Position numbers and translations under genes: made by a program
Part shown: positions 55,069 to 62,803 of the stretch, one piece after another
Numbering within the stretch: position 1 is the stretch's first letter
How the letters are laid out: each line of letters opens with the position of its first letter
IMG/VR virus record: IMGVR_UViG_3300030107_006047
Location: 1-64,000 of that record
Origin: a virus
Direction: 5' to 3' (one strand)
DNA length: 64,000 bases
Notes under the pieces: model-generated
The model's database searches: none
The model's input: only the letters and a program-made list of their open reading frames with translations
What the model was told of the DNA's origin: nothing

Positions 55069-55419
55069 TCATCCTGTGTAGACAATCTCTGCGTTGGCAA
55101 TGGCTCCGGTGAGCCCGCCTGTGATGGGTCGGCATGCGCTGGCATGCATGGATAGAATCAGCCACACGTCTTGCTCAGGAAACCAGAAGATGCTGGAAGC
55201 TTTCTCGTAGTTGCAAGCCACCTCCCAGGATGGTCCTTCGAGGTACTTGTGTCGGTAGTCAGGGCTTCCCCACGGGTCAGTGTAGAACTCTCGAATGGCA
55301 CGCTTGTCCTTCTGTTCGTACTCTACAAGGCAGGAGTCTTCAGGCATGCCTGCCTCCTTGGCGTTGGCACGCCATGCCGCTGCTACTTTCTCGATCTCTT
55401 TAGGTACTTTCTCTTTCAT
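55069..55419 (-). CDS. Small unknown protein
   Basis: 116 residues. Mixed helix/strand with many Trp and acidic residues (FYTDPWGSPDYRHKY, FWFPEQDVWLILSMHAS). No catalytic motif; part of the coupled small-gene run. Confidence 0.65.
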   Translation of the reverse strand: MKEKVPKEIEKVAAAWRANAKEAGMPEDSCLVEYEQKDKRAIREFYTDPWGSPDYRHKYLEGPSWEVACNYEKASSIFWFPEQDVWLILSMHASACRPITGGLTGAIANAEIVYTG

Positions 55420-55432
55420 TGCTTGTTCCTCG

Positions 55433-55744
55433 CTAAAGCTTTCTTGTTGATTTCCACAACAGCTGGTTGGCCTCTTCGCTCTTTCCCTCTTTCATTAGCT
55501 GGCTCATCTCTTTCTTTTTGATTGGCTCGGCGCAGATGATCTCCTCATGAGAGGGCCCAGCCCAAACGTCTTTCTGGATGGAAAGAACGTGGGAGTCCTC
55601 GTCATCGCTTGGCACCGATAAGCGTGACAGCTCGCACTCTAAGCCAGCCTCGGCTTCTGCCTTGGCTCTCTCCTCGTCCGGCGCTTCGACTGTGACAAGG
55701 AATGTGCGGCGCTGAACTACCGTGGCGTATACCTCAAACTCCAT
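55433..55744 (-). CDS. Small acidic helical protein
   Basis: 103 residues; ATG at 55744 with GGAGG six bases upstream. Beta-strand N-terminus (MEFEVYATVVQRRTFLVTVE) then a Glu/Ala helix and lysine tail. Overlaps the upstream 56-residue zinc protein by 11 bases. Confidence 0.65.
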   Translation of the reverse strand: MEFEVYATVVQRRTFLVTVEAPDEERAKAEAEAGLECELSRLSVPSDDEDSHVLSIQKDVWAGPSHEEIICAEPIKKKEMSQLMKEGKSEEANQLLWKSTRKL

Positions 55745-55904
55745 CACTCACCTCCTCCGCGCACTGAGCGCTGCAATACATTCCTTCTTTCGTCTCGTGA
55801 GAGACGATCTTCTCATCGTTTGTCTTGGTCCCACATTCATCACAGATGATGCACTTGCACCAGTCGTCTGCTGTGTCGGCCTCGCCGCATACTTCGCACT
55901 TCAT
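55734..55904 (-). CDS. 56-residue zinc-ribbon/treble-clef-like protein
   Basis: Read from the sequence: MKCEVCGEADTADDWCKC, IICDECGTKT..., YCSAQCAEE. Cys pairs C3-C6, C16-C18, C21-C24 and C44-C48 suggest zinc binding. GGGGGGTGAGTG precedes the ATG. It overlaps both neighbours (TGATG at its start, 11 bases at its end). Too short for common ORF calling. Confidence 0.75.
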   Translation of the reverse strand: MKCEVCGEADTADDWCKCIICDECGTKTNDEKIVSHETKEGMYCSAQCAEEVSDGV

Positions 55905-56092
55905 CACTCACCCCCCTCGTCTGGCTTTTCTTCTTTCCTGGTCAGCGCAACATGCATGCCGCAGTCTTCGCACCAGTTGTTTTGCTCCGAGTCCCAAGGC
56001 CCAACGTCATCGAGGACCTTGTTTCCTTGGTTGGGGTCAACCCATGCCATGAGTTGAACGGCGCTTGATCCACACTCCTTACAGACAATCAT
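55904..56092 (-). CDS. Small zinc-ribbon-like protein
   Basis: 62 residues with CKEC at 4-7 and CEDC near 41-44, one zinc ribbon. ATG at 56092 overlaps the upstream stop (TGATG). The second zinc-finger gene in a row. Confidence 0.7.
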   Translation of the reverse strand: MIVCKECGSSAVQLMAWVDPNQGNKVLDDVGPWDSEQNNWCEDCGMHVALTRKEEKPDEGGE

Positions 56093-56847
56093 CACTTACC
56101 CCCAAGGAGCCTTGCTCCAGTCCTGGCCTTGAGACCTGGATTGATGTCGATGTTCTGTCCGTCGCGATAGCCTGCGCTTGATGCTCCAACTCCGCCACTG
56201 TAGCTGCCCGTGCTTGGGTTATCTTTCCTCATGCGATCCCGTGCTCGGTCGGCTCGGCTTTGGAGAGCGAGAGCTGTTTCTGTGCTCTGCTCCTGGCGTT
56301 CTGCCTGCTGCTTCATTTCTCTAAGCTTCTGACCAAGACCGGCTACGCACCCTTCACGATACGATGTGCCTTCGGTGCGGGTGACCCAACCGTCGCGCTC
56401 TTTGATGCGGTGGCGCTCTATCTTTGTGAGCCGTTGGATCTCTCGCTTGGCTACAGAGTAGAGGTATTCCCACACTTCGAGGTCCGAGCGGTGGCCGTAG
56501 GCTAAAGCAAACGTCCGACGCTTGAAGTCGCCTATCACTTTCTCTTCTGCGTAGGGGTTGACTATGGTCCCATGCCTGACGCTTCTAAGCACGGACAGGT
56601 TGCAGTGAGAGCCGAGAGACCATGCAAGACTCACAGCCCATGTCTGCTTTCCTATCTCAATGGCTCGCACCTCGACTGGGTCCTCTTCGAGCATGGCTTG
56701 CTCAGAGAGAGTAGACATATTGATCGCGTGTTCACGCATGAGCTTCTGGGCCATTGCCGCAGCGGTAGCTGCCTCGTTCTCGTTGGTGCTCTCGGCAAGC
56801 GCCAAGAGCTTTCGGATGCGTGAGGCCATCTTTGCTTTCTTTGTCAT
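56092..56847 (-). CDS. DUF2786-like protein
   Basis: 251 residues; ATG at 56847 overlaps the upstream stop by four bases (ATGA), preferred over a 33-residue longer frame. The N-terminus (MASRIRKLLALAESTNENEA, then AMAQKLMREHAINM) is the hallmark of DUF2786 proteins, found in phages and bacteria with unknown function. Basic C-terminal tail with Gly-rich SGGVGASSAGYRDG. Confidence 0.85.
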   Translation of the reverse strand: MTKKAKMASRIRKLLALAESTNENEAATAAAMAQKLMREHAINMSTLSEQAMLEEDPVEVRAIEIGKQTWAVSLAWSLGSHCNLSVLRSVRHGTIVNPYAEEKVIGDFKRRTFALAYGHRSDLEVWEYLYSVAKREIQRLTKIERHRIKERDGWVTRTEGTSYREGCVAGLGQKLREMKQQAERQEQSTETALALQSRADRARDRMRKDNPSTGSYSGGVGASSAGYRDGQNIDINPGLKARTGARLLGGK

Positions 56848-57152
56848 TGCCCACCCCCAAGGATTTGGTCGGAGAGTTGTTTCATCTTGCTCATCATTTC
56901 CATGATGGACTCCTCCTCTTCTTCTTCCTCTTCTTCGATGGGCCAAGCACCAGCCTTCATGTCCTCGCGGAACTTCTGCTGGGCCTCGGCAAGCTCCTCA
57001 GCAGTGAACAAGCGGGCATCCTTCCCCTTGTAATGGTGAGAGATGTAGCCCAAGAACTCATCCGCCTCGTCGGCGTCGTCGAACAGTGGGCCAAAGACTA
57101 CGTTGGCGGTTGTGCAGACAAGCACTGCACCTTCTCTTGCTTCGACACCCAT
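56844..57152 (-). CDS. Small acidic unknown protein
   Basis: 102 residues; an eight-Glu run near residues 73-81 and a helical C-terminus. Overlaps DUF2786 by four bases and its start overlaps the upstream stop by one base. No motif. Confidence 0.65.
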   Translation of the reverse strand: MGVEAREGAVLVCTTANVVFGPLFDDADEADEFLGYISHHYKGKDARLFTAEELAEAQQKFREDMKAGAWPIEEEEEEEEESIMEMMSKMKQLSDQILGGGQ

Positions 57153-57478
57153 TACTCACCTCCCTTATAGAAGTCCTTCTCGAACTCGGCGACAGCTTCC
57201 TCTGCCTGGGCTCTCATGTTCTCAATGCGGATCTCTTCTTGAGGAACGAACACATGGGTGTATTCTCCCCCGCCGAGATACCCGGATGTGTGGGCCAGCC
57301 CGTCAAGGCTCCGGTCCATTTTCCGCATCAGGGCTACTGCTGCTTTCCTGTGGTTGCCCGTAGCGTTGAGCGAGTGATCAAAGGGTGTGGCCTTGTACAC
57401 TCCGTCAGGTCCTGTCGCTACGATTCTGGAGCCACTGCTGTTTGTGGGTCCTCTATACTTTGTCTTAATTCCAAACAT
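57152..57478 (-). CDS. Small unknown protein, first of the coupled run
   Basis: 108 residues. Gly-rich N-terminus (TNSSGSRIVATGPDGVYKAT) then helix. The ATG at 57478 is preceded by an A/C-rich leader (AACAAACAACAAACACC) and GAGAGAAC. It is the promoter-proximal gene of the run 53928-57478. Confidence 0.65.
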   Translation of the reverse strand: MFGIKTKYRGPTNSSGSRIVATGPDGVYKATPFDHSLNATGNHRKAAVALMRKMDRSLDGLAHTSGYLGGGEYTHVFVPQEEIRIENMRAQAEEAVAEFEKDFYKGGE

Positions 57479-57529
57479 TGTTCTCTCGGTGTTTGTTGTT
57501 TGTTGCTGGCTCTCTCAACCAACACTTAG

Positions 57530-57559
57530 TGTATACACCTGTTGTGTGTTGTCATTCAA
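57530..57559 (-). promoter_or_regulatory. Candidate promoter of the small-gene run
   Basis: TTGAAT (57554-57559) and TATACA (57530-57535) are 18 bases apart on the - strand. The -10 lies in a perfect palindrome GTGTATACAC (57529-57538); a near copy GTGTATACG is at 57831-57839. A regulator may bind the palindrome. Confidence 0.45.
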
Positions 57560-57867
57560 CAACAAAATGCACACACCCTCATCTCTTGACATCTCGTTGA
57601 CATTTACTTGCTCAGTCTCTCATCGAGATGGCGAAAGCGATCACAGCTACAATAAGAAAACCCCAAGCAATTACATCTACATAGATGTGCCCTTGGCTTG
57701 GTTGGTCAATGGTTTGGTACTGTATCTTCATGTCATGCTCTATCGGGAAAGGTGCCCCCCTCCCCTTCAACGATCGAGAAAAAGGGGAGGAGGACTGGAG
57801 GTAACCACTCCTCCCTCATTGTGTATACGGGCAAAGGGTAAATTAATTTCCAGAAGGATAAAAGATT

Positions 57868-58011
57868 TTATCTCTCCAGCTCCTTTGCCATAAAGGCCCA
57901 GACCCTATCCAAGAACTCTTGGCTCGTGATTCCTATCGGAGGTGGGGTGTCGTCTTCACATTGTTGTGTAGTGCTGTCTTCTCTTCTCTCTTGTTTGCCT
58001 TCATTCATCAT
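57868..58011 (-). CDS. 47-residue small protein
   Basis: Read from the sequence: MMNEGKQERREDSTTQQ, then PPPIGITSQEFLDRVWAF and MAKELER. AGAGG lies five bases upstream of the ATG at 58011, after an A/C-rich leader. Charged, no motif. The 390 bases after it, up to the next gene, hold only promoter-like and palindromic sequence. Confidence 0.5.
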   Translation of the reverse strand: MMNEGKQERREDSTTQQCEDDTPPPIGITSQEFLDRVWAFMAKELER

Positions 58012-58171
58012 GACGACCTCTTTGTTTGTTGTTGTTTGTAGTCAAGGGATGACTCCCTCAACAGTAGTACTGGTGTAGTAGTCACCGAGCGTGACAAACT
58101 TTCTCAACTTTCTCTTCACTTACTACTACGATTGGCAACCAGAAAAGTTAACCTCCCGACTAAAAAAAGTT

Positions 58172-58861
58172 TTATTCTTCAGTGGTTTCAACAACTTGCA
58201 AGTGGCTCGCATCATCCAGGTGTTCTGGCACAGGCTCTTCATCATCGAAGAAGATGTCCTCCTCTTCTGCCCATGGGTCTTCACCGATAGCTTGTTCGAC
58301 ATCATCAGGGCTCGACGTGTCAAGCACAGTGATCTCCGCATCCTTTGCGAACTCCCATCCGGCTGGCGGATACCACCTGTAGCGTCGCACCCTTTGGATC
58401 ATAGAGCGTCGTCTCTTCCAGCCGAGAGACTCCATCACGGTTGCGAGCTTCATCTCTCCGGCTCTGCCTGACCAGTCAAGGCCCAACTCTTCTGACTCGT
58501 TGACCTCGGAGAGGATGTCTGCGCTTGAGATACCGATGTGTCTCTTGCGGAGCTTGGCTCGAAGCCTGTCTGCGAACTCTTCATCCACCTGTCGCACGTC
58601 TTGTACCATGTCCATCTGAGGCACAGCAGCCAACACACCGGAGTACAGCTCAAACTCGGACGGCGTGATGCCGTAGCGCCCAGTCAGGTAGACCAGCAGG
58701 GATGCCATCTCAGCTTTCCCGGCTTTGGTTGTGCCTGTGTAGATAGTCCCAGAAGGACTCGCGGTGTACTTCCCTGCCAGCTTCTCGTCATGGCGTAGCG
58801 CCAAGAAGACAGCGTGTGATCCGTTCCCTGCCTCAATAGCTTTTCTCGTTTGTTCTTTCAT
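58172..58861 (-). CDS. Unknown protein with VapE-like C-terminal winged-helix region
   Basis: 229 residues, AAGGAGG before the ATG. Residues about 115-175 (DILSEV...LDWSGRAG then MESLGWKRRR and YRWYPP) resemble the C-terminal end of the 48264-49583 helicase (LRNLGWKRRR, AYVWGP). The remaining tail (about 180-229) is strongly acidic (DEEEDIFFDDEEP). Possibly a replication adaptor or origin-binding protein that competes for the same partner; inference only. Confidence 0.75.
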   Translation of the reverse strand: MKEQTRKAIEAGNGSHAVFLALRHDEKLAGKYTASPSGTIYTGTTKAGKAEMASLLVYLTGRYGITPSEFELYSGVLAAVPQMDMVQDVRQVDEEFADRLRAKLRKRHIGISSADILSEVNESEELGLDWSGRAGEMKLATVMESLGWKRRRSMIQRVRRYRWYPPAGWEFAKDAEITVLDTSSPDDVEQAIGEDPWAEEEDIFFDDEEPVPEHLDDASHLQVVETTEE

Positions 58862-59265
58862 TGTCCTGGCCTCCTTGTGCCTGGTTGGGTGGTGTTAGGT
58901 GTGTTCAGGGTATCCGAAAGGATCCAGTTAGGCAACTGCCTCCACGGTGACACACCGTCATTAGCGGGTGACCAAGAGGTTACCATTGGGCAAGTATTGA
59001 TACTGTCAGTAGCACTTCTGCCCATATGGGTGGCAGCACTGCCTACACCTTGGATTGCAAAAACTTCTGTGGTTACAGGTACTTGGCGCAGCCGGTTAGC
59101 CTTCCTAACCTTATTCCTTATCTTTACTCCCCCCCCTATATAAAAAACCATAGAGAAAACAACAGGGGCAAATACCCCCCCTATATGTCTATAGGGTTTT
59201 AGGCGTGCCAGGTGGGGCAGAGGGTATAAAGTGCAGTGATTACAATACATTAGCTACTGGATAAC
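58862..59265. other. 404-base intergenic regulatory region
   Basis: No gene is convincing here. It holds a palindrome AGTATTGATACT (58993-59004), recurring GGTGAC/GGTTACC-type sites (about 58945-58985), and two direct copies of C7-8TATAT (59129-59141 and 59175-59186). It probably carries promoters and operators for the leftward gene at 58861. Confidence 0.5.
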
Positions 59266-59694
59266 CTATGGATTTCTCATCCAGGGTGTGGGTACAAGGG
59301 TTCCATTGGGAAACATGAGGATGATCACCTCAGGACCCTTTCTTTTCAGCCATCTACGGCTAATGCCAGAGGCCCAACGATGTGGAATAGATGCCGAGTA
59401 CTTGGGTGTGACGTGAAGGTCTAATAGGTACGATGCAACCACCGTCTGACTCTCTCCAACCGCCTTGCAGAAGGTGCCAAAGCGACCAGGCCAACCGTTG
59501 GTATCCTCGATGCGCTTGAACATCAGCCAAAGACGAACACAGCATGCATGCACCTCGTCTCCATTGCTCTCACGACAGCTGGAAGACTCGATCTCTTTGA
59601 TGTACGCTCGCAATTCACGTCGTGTCATCTTCACAGATGAGGACGGAAGGAGGTAGGATGTCTGAGATGCTGAGGCGATTTGATCGGACGACAT
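59266..59694 (-). CDS. Unknown protein
   Basis: 142 residues from ATG 59694; an internal ATG at 59628 (MTRRELRAYIKEIESS) is a possible later start. No good ribosome site for either. Mixed helical with many Arg and Trp. No function recognised. Confidence 0.5.
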   Translation of the reverse strand: MSSDQIASASQTSYLLPSSSVKMTRRELRAYIKEIESSSCRESNGDEVHACCVRLWLMFKRIEDTNGWPGRFGTFCKAVGESQTVVASYLLDLHVTPKYSASIPHRWASGISRRWLKRKGPEVIILMFPNGTLVPTPWMRNP

Positions 59695-59699
59695 GAGGC

Positions 59700-60008
59700 T
59701 TGAGTTATTTGGATTATTTGGATATTTTGGAGATAATAGGGTCGGTAAAGCCTCCCGCTTCGCAGGAAAGGATACCGTGGGTTGATGAGGTAAAAATGAA
59801 GCGTGGGTATTGGTGGCGGGCGGCCATCGAAAGGGTGTACCCCATATTGATAGACCAGCTGTACCTACAACGCCTCGGAAACACTAAGAAAAACAATAAG
59901 TTACGCATCCAGGCTCGTAAAAACCCAACCGGCAACCCGAAGTCAGACACCAAGGGCCCAAAGCTACCGAACGTTAGGTTACTCCGGCTCCGTGCGAGAG
60001 ACGAATAG
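59700..60008 (+). CDS. Doubtful + strand ORF, homing-endonuclease-like fragment
   Basis: 102 residues from TTG at 59700, without a good ribosome site. The middle (RGYWWRAAIERVYPILIDQLY, shortened) vaguely resembles LAGLIDADG endonuclease C-terminal halves. It is divergent from and only five bases away from the - strand gene, which argues against both starts being real. If a fragment, the rest is absent. Confidence 0.25.
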   Translation: MSYLDYLDILEIIGSVKPPASQERIPWVDEVKMKRGYWWRAAIERVYPILIDQLYLQRLGNTKKNNKLRIQARKNPTGNPKSDTKGPKLPNVRLLRLRARDE

Positions 60009-60024
60009 CCCCCGAAAAACTGAA

Positions 60025-60180
60025 GGCGCGACTCGGTACGCTCCCCGACAAGTGCTTGTGATGTGTTGCCCATGCTCACCAGTATAACCTGGCGCGATCT
60101 GGTACGGCCCCGAACATTCAAGGGGGCGCGACTCGGTACGGCCCAAGACGTAAAGGCGCGATCTGGTTCGACGATAGACA
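60025..60180. repeat. Repeat cluster A: four units of a GC-rich motif
   Basis: Units start at 60025, 60091, 60125 and 60155. Consensus GGCGCGATCTGGTACG, then NCCCNNGACA. Two units carry GATC and two have GACTC instead. Entirely intergenic. Related to clusters B and C. Confidence 0.9.
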
Positions 60181-60289
60181 TGGTGAGCTGTTCCCGCGTT
60201 TGAAGTTGGAAGGGGGGCATGACCGGAGACCAATCACAGCCATGCCCCGGAGTCCGGCGGGCATGATTCCACCGGACCCCTCAACCAAC

Positions 60290-60634
60290 TCAGTTGTTCT
60301 CGTCGTATTGCTTGGCAAAGCCACGGGCGATGCACAACAGTGCTTCCATGGGTGTCACTCTTTCGCTGAAGGGCTTCGTCTTGTCCCAATGCCAGTCGAT
60401 GTACGGGTTCTCTTGGTAGGCATCCCACTTCGCTTGGCTCAAGATGATGCACGACCACCCATCATACCCTGGCGCAGTGATTTGAAACTTCTCCTTGTGC
60501 GCTTTGGGAAAGGTGAACACCGCACCTGAGTCCTTGTAGGTGTAGCTGTTGCCGATGCGTGTCATCTGAAGCTTGGACTTCTTGAACCCGATCTTCTTGA
60601 ATGCTGCTGCCATCTGTCGATTAGTCATTTCCAT
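60290..60634 (-). CDS. Unknown protein
   Basis: 114 residues, GGAG six bases before ATG 60634. Basic N-terminus (MTNRQMAAAFKKIGFKKSK) and Trp-rich middle (GYDGWSCIILSQAKWDAY). Its leader contains a GNRA hairpin (60648-60665). No family. Confidence 0.65.
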   Translation of the reverse strand: MEMTNRQMAAAFKKIGFKKSKLQMTRIGNSYTYKDSGAVFTFPKAHKEKFQITAPGYDGWSCIILSQAKWDAYQENPYIDWHWDKTKPFSERVTPMEALLCIARGFAKQYDENN

Positions 60635-60647
60635 TTGTCTCTCCAGT

Positions 60648-60665
60648 GCCCCCCTTTCGGGGGGC
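60648..60665 (-). promoter_or_regulatory. Leader hairpin with GAAA tetraloop
   Basis: On the - strand GCCCCCC-GAAA-GGGGGGC, a perfect 7-bp stem closed by a GNRA loop, eight bases after an AACAAAC tract and six before GGAG. One of three such hairpins. Confidence 0.75.
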
Positions 60666-60686
60666 GGTTTGTTTGTTGCTCTCAGA

Positions 60687-61118
60687 CTACCCGTGGGAAT
60701 ACGTCTGCGTCTCAGTGTTGAAGCTCAGCTTCCGGTGCCGCTGGGCGTAGTCATCTTCCGCACGAATGATGGCCGGTGTGCCGTGGCGATGGTCGTCTCT
60801 CTTGTTGTGGTAGTTACCGCCACCGCATCCATTGTGATCTGCGTTGTACATCCAGGTGACATACTCATCACCGAACTTGGCCATCACAGTGAACAGGTAG
60901 TGGTCACCAGGGTGGAACGAGTACGCCTTGATAGCGTAAAGCGTTGCTCCGTTGCTCAGCTTCTCGCCGAACTTGGGAAGCTCCCACCGCGTTTGCTTCT
61001 TGGCCAGAATCTCGAGTGCTTTGCTCACTTGGGCTTGGCTAAGAGTCCCGGTCATCGTTGCGTGCAACTGGCCCTCCTGTCTGTTGATGTCGGCGATTGT
61101 CTCGTGTGTTGTCTTCAT
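60687..61118 (-). CDS. Unknown protein
   Basis: 143 residues; ATG at 61118 with AAGGAG five bases upstream. Mixed alpha/beta with GGGNYHNKRDDHRHG, a His/Asp/Asn-rich loop that could bind metal. Not assignable. The longer frame upstream runs through the repeat cluster and is unlikely. Confidence 0.65.
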   Translation of the reverse strand: MKTTHETIADINRQEGQLHATMTGTLSQAQVSKALEILAKKQTRWELPKFGEKLSNGATLYAIKAYSFHPGDHYLFTVMAKFGDEYVTWMYNADHNGCGGGNYHNKRDDHRHGTPAIIRAEDDYAQRHRKLSFNTETQTYSHG

Positions 61119-61145
61119 GGTCTCTCCTTGGTTGAAGATGTGGTG

Positions 61146-61197
61146 GGCCGAATGCCTAACCACATAGGTCAGGTAACTGGTGGTAGGACATCCGGCC
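61146..61197. repeat. Long imperfect inverted repeat in the leader
   Basis: Arms 61146-61163 and 61180-61197 pair over about 17 of 18 positions with one-base slips (GGCCG.ATG.CCTA..CCAC). Together they would make a strong RNA hairpin just upstream of gene 60687-61118. Confidence 0.7.
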
Positions 61198-61222
61198 AGA
61201 AAATAGATGAGAAAGTTTTGGG

Positions 61223-61367
61223 GGCGCGATCTGGTCCGGGCCCAGACGCTACCCGGTTCGTGCCCCGACGCTATCAGGTACGCACCCAGACAGGCGCGAT
61301 CTGGTACGACGGCAGACGCTATCCGGTTCGTGTGCATACAGGCGCGACTCGGCACGACGGCAGACGG
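61223..61367. repeat. Repeat cluster B: six tandem 22-25 bp units
   Basis: Units begin at 61223, 61248, 61270, 61293, 61318 and 61341. Two carry GGCGCGATCTGGT, one GGCGCGACTCGG, three the variant GCTAYC-GGT-CG. This is the most regular tandem array in the window and fills the gap between genes. Confidence 0.92.
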
Positions 61368-61368
61368 A

Positions 61369-61539
61369 TCACCAGATGGCGATCACGTCTATACCACTGT
61401 TGTGGAATCGGGCCGCCCGCTCTGCCCCCTTCCTGGTTTCCCAGCTACCCGGCATCTTATCGACCGGCTCGCCGGACTTGGGGTATCCCCACCCGATACC
61501 CCACGATCCGTCTTTCTTTTGGTATGCAAAGCACTCCAT
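61369..61539 (-). CDS. Small unknown protein (56 residues)
   Basis: ATG at 61539 (MECFAYQKKDGSWGIGWG) with AAGGAG six bases upstream; the longer frame from 61629 is less likely. Trp/Gly-rich beta N-terminus, basic C-terminus. Leader hairpin at 61554-61569. Confidence 0.6.
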   Translation of the reverse strand: MECFAYQKKDGSWGIGWGYPKSGEPVDKMPGSWETRKGAERAARFHNSGIDVIAIW

Positions 61540-61553
61540 GGTGCTCTCCTTTA

Positions 61554-61569
61554 GGGGGCTTGCGCCCCC
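61554..61569 (-). promoter_or_regulatory. Leader hairpin with GCAA tetraloop
   Basis: On the - strand GGGGGC-GCAA-GCCCCC, 6-bp stem with GNRA loop, followed by CTAAAGGAG. Nearly identical to the hairpin at 61891-61906. Confidence 0.8.
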
Positions 61570-61585
61570 GTCTGGTTTGGTTTGG

Positions 61586-61876
61586 TTAGGGTGTGTAGCG
61601 AAACATCCTACGGACATGGGATGTCCCATTGGTGTGGCTCTCTACCCACTGAGCGCGAAAGCCATACTTTTTTTCAAATGCATCTAAGAAAGTCCCCGCA
61701 TCCATGTCCCCTTCCAAGTAGGCAATGGTCTTGTGCTTGTTCGTGTAAGAGTAGGGGGTGATCTTCTCTTGAATGCCAAGGTCCTTCAGTGCATTGAAGG
61801 GTACCGCAAGCCATTCGTGGCCAGGGTCAGCATAGAAGATCAGCGCCATTGTGTGAGGGTCGAAAGGTTTAGCCAT
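61586..61876 (-). CDS. Unknown protein
   Basis: 96 residues, AAAGGA eight bases before ATG 61876. Mixed alpha/beta; FYADPGHEWLAVPFNALKDL and a C-terminal basic strand. No family. Confidence 0.65.
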   Translation of the reverse strand: MAKPFDPHTMALIFYADPGHEWLAVPFNALKDLGIQEKITPYSYTNKHKTIAYLEGDMDAGTFLDAFEKKYGFRAQWVESHTNGTSHVRRMFRYTP

Positions 61877-61890
61877 TGTCTTGTCCTTTA

Positions 61891-61906
61891 GGGGGCTTGC
61901 GCCCCC
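61891..61906 (-). promoter_or_regulatory. Leader hairpin with GCAA tetraloop
   Basis: On the - strand GGGGGC-GCAA-GCCCCC, then CTAAAGGAC. The same leader design as at 61554. Confidence 0.8.
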
Positions 61907-61920
61907 GTTAGGTTTGTTTG

Positions 61921-62694
61921 TTAGATTGCGAGGCCCTGGTGCCAGTCGGTAGGCTCAGCGAGGCCAGCCCGCCATAGTCGGTACCGCTTCTCCAGTGACC
62001 CGTGAACGTTGATCGCTCTTGACGGACGACCCGATCCCTTTCGGGTACCGTCGCACTGTGCGCAGCGCTGACAGTCTAGGATCTTCCCCATTTCTTCCGA
62101 TGCAGGACAGCCCCGTTCGAATGGTAGAAGGGGCTCCTCTGCTAGCTTGACTCGAAAGGTACGCCATCCCAACGCATGCGCCCTGATCGTATCCCATGGG
62201 GTCTCTGTTGAGGCCATCACAAACGGGGCCCACATTGACGCGTCAAGGTCTCGCCACCTGTGATCGTATCCTGTGATCGTCTCAGCACCTTTTGTGTGGT
62301 GCCCCCAGATCCCAACGGGTACCGCTGAGGGATTACCATACGCACCTAGCCTGAGGTCTCTATCGATGGCGATAGGCTGTAACTGGTGATCGTATCCGCC
62401 CCGATGGTATGCCTTCCAGATAGCTAGCGGGGCTTGGTATCCGATGACATAGCATGCGCCACCTAGCGACGGTCTATGAATGCAACCGCCACAGACGGAC
62501 TCATCTGCTCCATTCTTGATCGCTACATGGGGCGCAATGTCTGTGCGCATGATCCAGGTTTGGATCATCCCCTTCCGATTCGAATCGGATAGCTTTTTGT
62601 TTTTCGTTTTGCGCTTGAGCCCGGTCGCGACGCACACAATAGGTGCCCCGTCGATCTGGCTTGCTCCTTCCCATAAAATTCTACCGTCTGCCAT
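61921..62694 (-). CDS. Conserved phage protein of unknown function, Cys-containing
   Basis: 257 residues. ATG at 62694 is preferred: AGGAG is only one base from ATG 62703 but ten from 62694. Contains ADESVCGGCIHRP...ACYVIGY, a motif arrangement (CxxCxHR...CYV) recalled from other phage proteins of unknown function, and CQRCAQC near the C-terminus. It may be a metal- or Fe-S-binding enzyme. A large gene for this end of the window. Confidence 0.75.
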   Translation of the reverse strand: MADGRILWEGASQIDGAPIVCVATGLKRKTKNKKLSDSNRKGMIQTWIMRTDIAPHVAIKNGADESVCGGCIHRPSLGGACYVIGYQAPLAIWKAYHRGGYDHQLQPIAIDRDLRLGAYGNPSAVPVGIWGHHTKGAETITGYDHRWRDLDASMWAPFVMASTETPWDTIRAHALGWRTFRVKLAEEPLLPFERGCPASEEMGKILDCQRCAQCDGTRKGSGRPSRAINVHGSLEKRYRLWRAGLAEPTDWHQGLAI

Positions 62695-62803
62695 TTTTAT
62701 CATGCTCCTAAGGGTCTCTAGTCGTTATGACTATCTTTACCTTATAGAGGTTAGGCAGGCTAGGCAATAGGTAGACTGATCCCTTGACAAGCCCTTGACA
62801 TAT

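Noticed and set aside
57387-57893. 168-residue + strand frame over 57479-57867
   Set aside because: It is opposite to a clear - strand gene at its start, has no ribosome site and shows low-complexity hydrophobic content; the region is better explained as promoter DNA.
58858-59250. 130-residue - strand frame in the gap before 58861
   Set aside because: It overlaps the start of the next gene, has atypical composition and covers promoter-like palindromes; no good start signal.
59714-60220. 168-residue - strand frame across repeat cluster A
   Set aside because: It runs through the intergenic repeats (repeating RTRSR-type residues from the motif), has no ribosome site and is antisense to other candidate genes.
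60025-61367. Possible CRISPR array
   Set aside because: Units are imperfect, spacing varies (22-66 bp), the spacer parts are themselves partly conserved and there are no cas genes.
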